A DNA stretch of 64,000 bases from Ruegeria arenilitoris (GTDB lineage: Bacteria; Pseudomonadota; Alphaproteobacteria; Rhodobacterales; Rhodobacteraceae). Position numbers and translations under genes: made by a program. The notes beneath the pieces were generated by a model. It ran no database searches. It was not told the DNA's origin and worked only from the letters and a program-made list of their open reading frames with translations. The stretch is from contig NZ_WPYP01000014.1 in the NCBI RefSeq assembly GCF_013030985.1, positions 1 to 64,000 of the forward strand. Direction: 5' to 3'. How positions within the stretch are numbered: position 1 is the first letter of the stretch; every line of letters starts with the position of its first letter. Of the stretch, positions 16,696-23,646 are shown in pieces.

Positions 16696-17940
16696 ATGCC
16701 CGATTTGGTGGTGATCGGCGGTGGCGTCGTGGGTATCTCGTGCGCGCTGGCTTTGCAGGCCGAGGGGTTTCATGTCACCGTCATTGAGCCGGGTCCGGTG
16801 GGTGAGGGGGCCAGCTGGGCCTCGTGCGGATGCATCGCAGTGGGCGAGATCGTTCCTTTGTCTCAACCCGGAATGCTTCTGAAAGTTCCCGGCCTGTTGA
16901 TGCATCCCAAGGCGCCTTTGACATTGCGCCCGAGCTCGGCCCTGCGACTGACACCGTGGTTCACCCGGTTTGTCGCCAATGCACGCCCTTCGAAAATGCG
17001 GGCAATTGCAGCGGATTTGGCGCGGCTAACCTTTAGGGCAACCAAGGATTTCAAGGCGCAATTGGCCGATATCGGGCGCCCGGAACTGTTGGTGGAACGC
17101 CCTGTCATCAAACTGTTTGACGGGGATGACGATCGCGCCAGTATGACTGCGGCCTTTGATCTGGCGCGCGATCTGGGATGTTCGATCGAAGAAGTCAGCG
17201 GCGGGGATGCACATGACATGGACCCGGCCATCGCACCGGATTTCAAATATGCCGCCCTGCTACGGGACTGGAGCTTCGTGACCGAACCCAAGCGACTCGT
17301 TGAGGCGATGCACGAAACCTTCGTAAATCGTGGTGGAACGGTCATTTCTGGCAGCGCAATCGGGTTCGACCGGAACGGTCGTCAGATAACGGCCGTGAAA
17401 CTGCAAGATGGCCGCGCCATTGCGGCAGACGAGTTTGTCTTGGCCGCTGGCACGCGGTCCCGTGATCTGGCGGTGGAACTGGGCGTTCCGCTGCAGATAG
17501 AAGGCGTCATTGGCTATTCCACGGCCCTGAAGAACAGCGGAGTCGACCTGTCCCATACCGTGTTCTACGCAAAGGGCGGGTTCGGCATCACACCTTACGA
17601 CGGTGCGCTTGCCGTTGCCGGGACAATTGAATTTGCCGGGGCCGAGGCCCGCCCAAACTGGAACCGTGCGGATATTCTGGTTGAAAAGGCACGGCGGGTT
17701 CTGCCTGGGCTACAGACAGGCAGCGCCGAACACCGGTTCGGACGGCGGCCGCTGACACCGGACACTCGTCCGATCATTGGCCGCAGCGGAAGGCTGGCCA
17801 ATGTCACCTTCGCAACGGGCCACGGGCAATTGGGTTTGACGCTGGGCGCGACAACGGCCCGGCTGGTGGCGGACGAGGTTGCAAACCGGCAGTCGCCGAT
17901 CGACATACAGGCATACAGCCCGGATCGTTTCTCGGGGTAA
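16696..17940 (+). CDS. FAD-dependent D-amino-acid dehydrogenase (DadA/DAO-like)
   Basis: A 414-residue flavoprotein beginning VVIGGGVVGISCALALQAEG, the dinucleotide-binding fold of the DAO superfamily. It ends with the family's RPLTPDTRPIIGRS and ATGHGQLGLTLG segments. Relatives oxidise D-proline or cis-4-hydroxy-D-proline to the cyclic imine and pass electrons to the respiratory chain. It is 15 bases after the Ldh-family gene and closes the operon. The epimerase HpbD would generate the D-configured substrate, giving a coherent L-betaine to D-amino acid to imine to L-proline route (inference). Confidence 0.85.
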   Translation: MPDLVVIGGGVVGISCALALQAEGFHVTVIEPGPVGEGASWASCGCIAVGEIVPLSQPGMLLKVPGLLMHPKAPLTLRPSSALRLTPWFTRFVANARPSKMRAIAADLARLTFRATKDFKAQLADIGRPELLVERPVIKLFDGDDDRASMTAAFDLARDLGCSIEEVSGGDAHDMDPAIAPDFKYAALLRDWSFVTEPKRLVEAMHETFVNRGGTVISGSAIGFDRNGRQITAVKLQDGRAIAADEFVLAAGTRSRDLAVELGVPLQIEGVIGYSTALKNSGVDLSHTVFYAKGGFGITPYDGALAVAGTIEFAGAEARPNWNRADILVEKARRVLPGLQTGSAEHRFGRRPLTPDTRPIIGRSGRLANVTFATGHGQLGLTLGATTARLVADEVANRQSPIDIQAYSPDRFSG

Positions 17941-18163
17941 ACCGCCACCGGGCTATTTCGTGCGGCGTGACTTTTTCGACAACGAAGGTCTCTAACCCAA
18001 AGCCCTGTATTGATTTTTTGCAAGGCGGTGGTTATGCAGCGCGTTCTGTTTCACCCCGAACCCCACGGAAGACCAATGTAACGCTTACGCACATATCCAA
18101 TCCTTCAACCTGACCATTCTGGCCGGGTGATTTTGTGCGGCTTCATTACATTGTGAGACAGTT

Positions 18164-18976
18164 ATGGAAATCTACAAATACCCGCGCACGCGGCACATTG
18201 AAGGTTCGCGCCTTCAGGTCGGCGATCTTGCGGATGACAAACCCATCAAAGAACTGGCAGGCCAACATCTGATCGTCGAGGAAAAGCTCGACGGTGCCAA
18301 CGCGGCCGTTTCGTTTGATAAAGACGGAAACCTGCTGCTGCAAAGCAGGGGGCACTATCTGTTGGGTGGCGGCCGAGAGCGCCACTTTGCGCTGTTCAAA
18401 ACCTGGGCGGCGGCACATGCACACACGTTCCTGCCTGTGCTTGGCCAGCGCTATGTCATGTATGGCGAATGGATGTATGCCAAGCACACGGTCTTTTACG
18501 ATCGCCTGCCGCATTACTTCATGGAATTCGACGTGCTTGACCGTGAAGCTGGCGTGTTTCTGAGCACCGCAGCGCGCCGTTCCTTGCTGGCAGGGTTGCC
18601 GGTCATGCCAGTGCCCGTCGTGCATGAGGGCGAGATTGCGTCCGTCGATCAGCTCAATGCCATGGTCCGACCTACACCGTACAAATCACACGATTGGCGG
18701 GATGCTTTGGCGAAGGCGGCGGTTCTGTCGAACAGCCGCCCTGACATGGTGCAGCAGCAGACCGAAGACAGCGATCTTGCCGAAGGGTTGTACATCAAGC
18801 TTGAGGACGCGAGCCAGGTGCAGGACCGGTTCAAATTTGTACGCGGTGACTTCCATCAGGCGATTCAGGCGTCGGATGGCCATTGGCATGATCGCCCGAT
18901 CCTGCCCAATGCGCTGGCCGACGGGATCGACATCTTCGCGCCGAAACTTGGCGTGGAGGGATCGTATGATGCGTAA
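18164..18976 (+). CDS. RNA ligase (nucleotidyltransferase type)
   Basis: A 270-residue ATP-dependent RNA ligase-like protein. The covalent-nucleotidyl motif is EEKLDGANA, giving Lys41 as the AMP acceptor. Downstream motifs follow in order: YGEWMYAKHTVFYD near 100-113 (motif III), FMEFDVLD near 119-126 (IIIa), EGLYIKLED near 207-215 (IV) and RFKFVR near 222-227 (V). It seals 3'-OH/5'-phosphate RNA ends. The end of the gene overlaps the HD-kinase start by 11 bases, so the end-healing partner is co-translated. The 223 bases upstream show no clear operator; the cassette promoter should lie there. Confidence 0.88.
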   Translation: MEIYKYPRTRHIEGSRLQVGDLADDKPIKELAGQHLIVEEKLDGANAAVSFDKDGNLLLQSRGHYLLGGGRERHFALFKTWAAAHAHTFLPVLGQRYVMYGEWMYAKHTVFYDRLPHYFMEFDVLDREAGVFLSTAARRSLLAGLPVMPVPVVHEGEIASVDQLNAMVRPTPYKSHDWRDALAKAAVLSNSRPDMVQQQTEDSDLAEGLYIKLEDASQVQDRFKFVRGDFHQAIQASDGHWHDRPILPNALADGIDIFAPKLGVEGSYDA

Positions 18977-20117
18977 ATTTGCAAATCCCGCAGTGGCGCA
19001 TCAGCAGTTGTTGAGCATGGTTCCATCCGGTCCGCTCTGGCGCGTCGATTGGGGGGCGATCTGGAATGTGTGGCCTGAATTGGCCGCAATGGATGACTGC
19101 CCACAAGACCCCTTCCACCATGCCGAAGGGGATGTTGGCACCCATACGCGGATGGTGGTTGAGGCGCTTGTCGCCGATGAAGACTGGCGGTCGCTGCCGC
19201 CAGACGCGCAGAGTTGTGTGTTCTGGGCGGCTGTTTTGCATGACATCGGCAAGCCCTTTGTCACAAAGCACGAAGAGGACGGGCGCATTACCTCTCGCGG
19301 TCATTCGCGGGTTGGGGCGTCTGTCGCACGGCAGCTGCTGTGGCACACAGGAACCCCATTTGCATGGCGCGAAAGGCTGTGCGGCATCATCAGCCAGCAC
19401 CAATTGCCGTTCTGGCTGATCGAACGGGATGATCCGCAACGGCTGGCCATCGAAACGTCCTGGCGTTGCCGTCCCGATCTTCTTTGTCTGCATGCCAGAG
19501 CGGACGCTTTGGGGCGCACCTGTGCGGATCAGCAATCGATACTGGATGGCGTTGAACTGGCCGTCGCAACGTTCGAGGAGGCAGGGTGCCTGAACCGCCC
19601 GTTTGCTTTCGCGAATGATGAAAGCCGAGTGTCCTATTTCGATTTGCCGGATCGTGACCCGCACTATGCGGCGCATGAAGAGTTCAGATGCAAGGTGACG
19701 GTCATGTCAGGCCTGCCGGGCGTGGGAAAGGATACCTGGATTGGCAACAATCGACCGGACCAATCCGTTGTCAGCCTTGACCTGATCCGCGAGGAGTTGG
19801 GCGTTTCGGCAACGGACAATCAAGGCCAGGTCATCCAGACCGCGCATGAACGTGCACGGACGCACCTGCGGGCGGGCAGGGATTTCGTCTGGAATGCGAC
19901 CAACGTCACAAAGCAGAACCGATCACGGATTTTACGGCTCCTGCGGGACTACAACGCACGGATTGAGATCGTCTATCTCGAGGTAGGCCCGGAACAGCTG
20001 AACCGGCAGAACCGAAACAGACCGGACGCAGTTCCGGATGCTGTCATCGACCATTTGGCGAAGAAGCTGGAGCCGCCCGAGGCTTGGGAGGCGCACCGCG
20101 TAACGACAGTGGTCTGA
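18966..20117 (+). CDS. HD-domain / polynucleotide-kinase fusion (RNA end-healing enzyme)
   Basis: A 383-residue fusion. The N-terminal HD phosphohydrolase domain (about 35-215) has FHHAEGDVGTHTRMV and AAVLHDIGKP, with His92-Asp93 as the signature pair. The C-terminal P-loop kinase (about 240-380) has Walker A GLPGVGKDT (249-257), DLIREELG and NATNVTKQNR as in T4 Pnkp-like kinases. The HD part probably removes 2',3'-cyclic or 3'-phosphate groups and the kinase adds a 5'-phosphate, preparing ends for the ligase (inference). GGAGG lies before the ATG at MMRKF; a longer frame upstream lies wholly inside the ligase gene and is rejected. Confidence 0.87.
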   Translation: MMRKFANPAVAHQQLLSMVPSGPLWRVDWGAIWNVWPELAAMDDCPQDPFHHAEGDVGTHTRMVVEALVADEDWRSLPPDAQSCVFWAAVLHDIGKPFVTKHEEDGRITSRGHSRVGASVARQLLWHTGTPFAWRERLCGIISQHQLPFWLIERDDPQRLAIETSWRCRPDLLCLHARADALGRTCADQQSILDGVELAVATFEEAGCLNRPFAFANDESRVSYFDLPDRDPHYAAHEEFRCKVTVMSGLPGVGKDTWIGNNRPDQSVVSLDLIREELGVSATDNQGQVIQTAHERARTHLRAGRDFVWNATNVTKQNRSRILRLLRDYNARIEIVYLEVGPEQLNRQNRNRPDAVPDAVIDHLAKKLEPPEAWEAHRVTTVV

Positions 20118-20133
20118 GTGGCCGCTTGGCCAC
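20118..20133 (+). other. Stem-loop directly after the HD-kinase stop
   Basis: GTGGCC-GCTT-GGCCAC, a perfect 6-bp stem starting on the base after the stop codon. No T-run follows. It could be a weak terminator that splits the ligase/kinase pair from rtcB-prfH, or an mRNA end protector. Confidence 0.45.
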
Positions 20134-20271
20134 GATCCTGTTGCGTTTTGGTGACAAGGAAGTCTGACTGCATCCAAAACACTTTGAAGGAATCGGCGTG
20201 GTTCAGTAAATGACGGTCTCCATCCGGTCCATTGGGCCTAAATCGTAACCCCAAACAGGAAAGGGACATAC

Positions 20272-20316
20272 ATGCTTATTCGTCAATTTGCCCTTTCGGG
20301 GCCGATCAACACCTAA
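20272..20316 (+). CDS. Possible 14-residue leader peptide upstream of rtcB
   Basis: ATG followed by 13 sense codons and TAA, encoding MLIRQFALSGPINT. A strong AGGAAAGGG ribosome site sits 6 to 8 bases upstream, better than any seen before rtcB itself. It ends 29 bases before a pair of mutually exclusive hairpins that precede rtcB, which is the layout of a translation-coupled attenuator. Since neighbours act on damaged ribosomes, translation of this peptide could report ribosome state. This is a proposal from sequence layout only; the short frame could be chance. Confidence 0.35.
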   Translation: MLIRQFALSGPINT

Positions 20317-20344
20317 GCTGAAATCAGGTCAGGTTTGATCCAGT

Positions 20345-20376
20345 CGTCGGCGCTTGGCCGACGTATCTTTATACGT
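20345..20376 (+). promoter_or_regulatory. Two mutually exclusive hairpins before rtcB
   Basis: Hairpin A is CGTCGGC-GCTTG-GCCGACG (20345-20363). Hairpin B is ACGTAT-CTTT-ATACGT (20361-20376), followed by ATTTTG. They share the three bases ACG (20361-20363), so only one can form. B, with its T-rich tail, resembles a weak terminator and A would act as an anti-terminator. They sit between the leader frame and the rtcB start. Confidence 0.4.
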
Positions 20377-20393
20377 ATTTTGGGTACTATCTC

Positions 20394-21527
20394 ATGGGCA
20401 ATTCTGTCTTGGATGGTCGCGCACCTGCTGTGTCCGGCGGTGGCATCATCACGAAATTCTATACATCTGCGGCCTGGATCGAAGGACGGGCCGAACAACA
20501 ACTGGAAGAGATCGCCGGCTGGGCCGGCGTGCAAAAAATCGCGGCGTTTCCTGACCTGCACCCCGGTAAGCACGGGCCGGTCGGGTGTGCCGTCCTGACG
20601 GATCGGATTTTCCCGCAACTGATCGGCAACGACATCGGCTGCGGTATGTCCCTGTTCCAGCTGGATTTGCCTCTGCGCAAGTTGAAGTTGGAAAAGGCGC
20701 TGCGTCGGATGCGGGTTCTGGGTGAACCAGCGTCACAAGATCATCGTGGGCGTCTCGAGGAGGTCGATCTGCCCCCGGATCAGTTTGCCGCCTCTCTGGG
20801 CACGGTGGGTGGCGGTAACCACTTTTGCGAAGTGCAGGCCTTAGTTGACGCCGACGAATGCGTCGACCTCGACAAGTCACGGCTTTTTCTGCTGGTGCAT
20901 TCCGGGTCACGCGGGTTCGGCTCTGCCGTTCTTGATGCTTTGCCGCAAGATGCACTTAAAGGCATGGCCGCTGATGGCGAAGAGTTGCACGAATACCTGC
21001 AAGATCACGACAGAGCGGTCCGCTGGGCCAGCCTCAATCGCCGGATCATTGCCGAACGCGCATCCGAGGCCCTGCGGGCCGATCTGACCTTGCTGGTGGA
21101 TGCGCCACATAACCTGTTGGAGCAGCACGTTGACGGTTGGTTGCACCGCAAGGGTGCCGCTGTCGCGGGGGCAAGGTTTGTACCCTTGGCCGGATCGCGG
21201 GCAAGCGCCAGCTATCTGATGTCTTCTGCGGATCATGGCGATGCGTTGAACAGCCTCGCCCATGGTGCAGGGCGGCGGTATGATCGGTCCTCCATGCATG
21301 GTCGTGTGCGCGCAAAACGGTCCGACATCGAAGCCATGCAGCGCACGCCCTATGGGGGGCGCATCCTGTGTGAGGATCGCGATCTTCTGATCGAAGAGGC
21401 GCCACTGGCCTATAAGTCGAGCAAGGCAGTCGCCGAGGATTTGGAGCGCACGGGCGCTGCGCATTGTGCGGCAGAGTTCCATCCGCTTTTAACGTTCAAG
21501 AAAACACGCGAGCGGAGGCGGTCATGA
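20394..21527 (+). CDS. rtcB: RNA-splicing ligase RtcB (PrfH-associated type)
   Basis: A 377-residue RtcB-family ligase that joins 2',3'-cyclic or 3'-phosphate RNA ends to 5'-OH ends using GTP and Mn2+. Metal and catalytic motifs are present: FPDLHPGKHGPVG near 52-64, the cysteine in LIGNDIGCGM (Cys83), GGGNHF, LVHSGSRG and the guanylylated histidine in SLAHGAGRRYDRS. It is shorter than Escherichia coli RtcB and pairs by a 4-base ATGA overlap with prfH, the hallmark of the PrfH-linked RtcB group. The ATG lacks a strong ribosome site, so its translation may depend on the upstream leader. Confidence 0.92.
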   Translation: MGNSVLDGRAPAVSGGGIITKFYTSAAWIEGRAEQQLEEIAGWAGVQKIAAFPDLHPGKHGPVGCAVLTDRIFPQLIGNDIGCGMSLFQLDLPLRKLKLEKALRRMRVLGEPASQDHRGRLEEVDLPPDQFAASLGTVGGGNHFCEVQALVDADECVDLDKSRLFLLVHSGSRGFGSAVLDALPQDALKGMAADGEELHEYLQDHDRAVRWASLNRRIIAERASEALRADLTLLVDAPHNLLEQHVDGWLHRKGAAVAGARFVPLAGSRASASYLMSSADHGDALNSLAHGAGRRYDRSSMHGRVRAKRSDIEAMQRTPYGGRILCEDRDLLIEEAPLAYKSSKAVAEDLERTGAAHCAAEFHPLLTFKKTRERRRS

Positions 21528-22165
21528 CAGCGGCTGGACATCTTACGCTTTTGATCACCAGTGGCAGCGGCCCGGCAGAATGCCAACAGGCCGTTGCGGG
21601 TGTGCTGAACGCGATGCGCCACGAGGCCGAGTTTTTCGCGGTGGATTTGGATGCAAGTGGATCGCCCACGAAACACGGGTTCAAATCGGCTGTTGTTTTG
21701 CTTGGTGGTGCTGACGCCAAAATCTTCGCCAACCGCTGGCGCGGCACAATCCGGTGGCGGGCGAAAAGCAATCTGCGCCCTCAGCACAAACGCGCCAACT
21801 GGTTTGTCGGAGTGTTTGACCTTGCGGCGCCTGCGCTGGCATCGGATCGATTTCATGAGCGGGACGTTAAGTTTGAGACTTTCCGGGCAGGTGGGCCCGG
21901 TGGGCAGCACCAGAACACGACGGACAGCGCAGTACGTGCGGTGCACGGGCCGACCGGGCTTGCGGTGGTTGCGCGTGAGGAACGTTCGCAGCATCGCAAC
22001 AAGTCCCTGGCTTTGGCGCGCCTGCGGCAGTTGCTGGCCGCCCGGATTGCAGCGGATGAAGTTGCGCAAAAGGCCGCCCGAAACCAACTGCACCACACTT
22101 TGGAACGCGGCAATCCGGTGCGGTGTTTCAAGGGCCACGACTTTCGCGAAGAGCAAGGGGGCTAG
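21524..22165 (+). CDS. prfH: Peptide chain release factor H (PrfH)
   Basis: A 213-residue class-I release-factor relative. The peptidyl-hydrolysis motif GGQ is at 126-128 within FRAGGPGGQHQNT, followed by the basic RSQHRNKSLALARL tail. It lacks the stop-codon recognition domain of RF1/RF2. Published work on PrfH-RtcB pairs reports that PrfH releases peptides from ribosomes with a cleaved decoding centre and RtcB then reseals the 16S rRNA; the same role is expected here. The ATG overlaps the rtcB stop (ATGA); a longer upstream start would overlap rtcB further. Confidence 0.92.
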   Translation: MTAAGHLTLLITSGSGPAECQQAVAGVLNAMRHEAEFFAVDLDASGSPTKHGFKSAVVLLGGADAKIFANRWRGTIRWRAKSNLRPQHKRANWFVGVFDLAAPALASDRFHERDVKFETFRAGGPGGQHQNTTDSAVRAVHGPTGLAVVAREERSQHRNKSLALARLRQLLAARIAADEVAQKAARNQLHHTLERGNPVRCFKGHDFREEQGG

Positions 22166-22468
22166 ATGGAAATGTTCGATCAACTCCTGTCCAACGCTCC
22201 GGCCAGCGATTTCTTGGCGGGTGGTTTGGCGCTTGGCGCATTCGGCGTGGTGGCGGCTTTTCAGCGTGTCGCTCGGATCGCGCTCTATCAAGTGGCGGTC
22301 AGGCGCATCTGGGTTAGCCTGACCTTGGACAACCGGAGCGCGGCCTATCGCCAATTTTGCATTTGGATGGAGCACAACAACATATTAGTCCATTTTCGGC
22401 ATGTGCGTAGGACGGACAGCAGATGGGTCAGTGGCACCAATGGCTATCCGAGGTCAAAATACCGGTGA
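22166..22468 (+). pseudogene. Truncated Bcs1-like AAA ATPase N-terminus
   Basis: A 100-residue frame starting on the base after the prfH stop. It has one hydrophobic helix (about 17-35, FLAGGLALGAFGVVAAF) followed by VSLTLDNRSAAYRQFCIWME, which resembles the membrane-anchored N-terminal domain of Bcs1-type AAA ATPases. The AAA module with Walker motifs is entirely missing; the frame ends soon after RWVSGTNGYP and the following DNA belongs to something else. This suggests a fourth or fifth cassette gene cut off by a deletion. The family call is from pattern memory and should be treated as likely, not certain. Confidence 0.5.
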
Positions 22469-22559
22469 CCCTCGGGCCGCATCCACGGCTGGATATCTCG
22501 GAAAAGGCGCTGAAAATCCGCGATCAGGTCCCCGACCCGAGCCGTGTGCGTACGGCCTG

Positions 22560-23054
22560 ACAGGCGCGGCATTGTTGCCCCCTGCCGTCGCCGTTGCGGC
22601 GGCCGTCGGCAGGCCCGACGTCTACGCGGGTGAACTGCCTGTCTGTTTATTCCAACTGGTCGACGGGGCCTAGGTCACGATGAATGAACTGCAGGATCAT
22701 GCCCACGCCTATATCGACGAGCGTCCCGCCTGGCCCAAGCAGATCTTTATCGTGGACGAGGTTCCGCTGACTACTGTGGGCAAGATCTACAAACCAACGC
22801 TACGTACCGAGGCCGTCAGGCGTGCCATTACCGAGCTGATCCAAAAGGCGCACAACCTTCCGGACGCAGACATCACCGCCACCGACGGCGGCGCCCGAGA
22901 GTTGCACGTGACCGTGACTCTGCCGGAACAGTCCGGCTCTACCGTTGCGGCAGTAGAAGAGGCGCTTGCAGATACCAGTTCTCTGCGCCGGCGCAGATCC
23001 GGTAAGCGGTGGCGGATCAAAAAGGGGTGTCGATCCCGGCACCCTCTTTCCTGA
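22560..23054 (+). pseudogene. Acyl-CoA synthetase C-terminal remnant with amber stop
   Basis: One frame reads VAVAAAVGRPDVYAGELPV, then LVDGA, TAG, then VTMNELQDHAHAYIDERPAWP and FIVDEVPLTTVGKIYKPTLR. That is the C-terminal domain of AMP-forming fatty-acyl-CoA synthetases, with the catalytic lysine in TTVGKIYKP. The TAG at 22671-22673 is in frame and probably replaced a glutamate codon. The large N-terminal domain is absent and the last 20 residues look frameshifted. It marks the right boundary of the RNA-repair cassette as a rearrangement scar. Confidence 0.7.
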
Positions 23055-23156
23055 CCACAAACATACCCACAGCATCGCCTTCGTATAGCGAAGAAAACCC
23101 TTTTTTACATCGGCTAAGGACGGTGAGTATTCAGCATCGTTGCAGGTGAAACGATA

Positions 23157-23606
23157 TTGAACTACGCTACACGGAACATGCAGCTCGATTCTTTTTTTCC
23201 CTACCGATTGGCCGTGGCGTCCGAAGCTTTCTCACGAAACCTGACAGACGTCTACGAACGTGAACTGGGCCTGTCGCGAGAGGAATGGCGTTTGTTGTTT
23301 CTGCTGGCAAACGCAGAAAGTGTCACCTCCCTCGACCTCGCGCGCCGTACAACGCTGGACAAGGTGCAGGTCAGCCGGGCTGCAAAGCGGCTTGACGAAA
23401 AGGGGCTGATCGTTCGCGAGATCTCAGACACAGACCGTCGGATCCGTGTGTACCGCTGCACGCCCGAAGGGCTTCGTGAATTTCAGCATTTGGAGCCGAA
23501 GGTGCGAGAACGGGCCAACAGTATGCTCGACGCGCTATCGCCCGAAGATCGCGAGGCGCTGGAGCGGGGCATAACAGCGCTGATGAAAGTGGCCAAAACC
23601 GACTGA
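23157..23606 (+). CDS. MarR-family transcriptional regulator
   Basis: A 149-residue winged-helix protein with the MarR layout: LDSFFPYRLAVASEAFSRNL dimer helix, SVTSLDLARRTTLDKVQVSRAAKRLDEKG split across the recognition helices, and the DTDRRIRVYRCTPEG wing. The TTG at the start has an AGGTGA ribosome site 8 bases upstream; the ATG seven codons later is an alternative. It converges on the fumarylacetoacetase gene at the far end of the aromatic operon and may control that operon through the palindromes at 32033-32068 (inference). Confidence 0.85.
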   Translation: MNYATRNMQLDSFFPYRLAVASEAFSRNLTDVYERELGLSREEWRLLFLLANAESVTSLDLARRTTLDKVQVSRAAKRLDEKGLIVREISDTDRRIRVYRCTPEGLREFQHLEPKVRERANSMLDALSPEDREALERGITALMKVAKTD

Positions 23607-23612
23607 AAAATG

Positions 23613-23639
23613 GGGCAGAGGCCGAAATGACCTCTGCCC
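23613..23639. terminator. Bidirectional terminator-like hairpin between convergent genes
   Basis: GGGCAGAGG / CCTCTGCCC, a 9-bp perfect stem with a 9-base loop, between the convergent MarR and fumarylacetoacetase genes. T-runs are weak on both sides. Confidence 0.65.
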
Positions 23640-23646
23640 GTTCCTG

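Noticed and set aside
20134..20393. Sigma-54 promoter before rtcB, as in E. coli rtcBA
   Set aside because: I could not find a GG-N10-GC element with proper flanks in this interval, and no RtcR-like activator gene is nearby.
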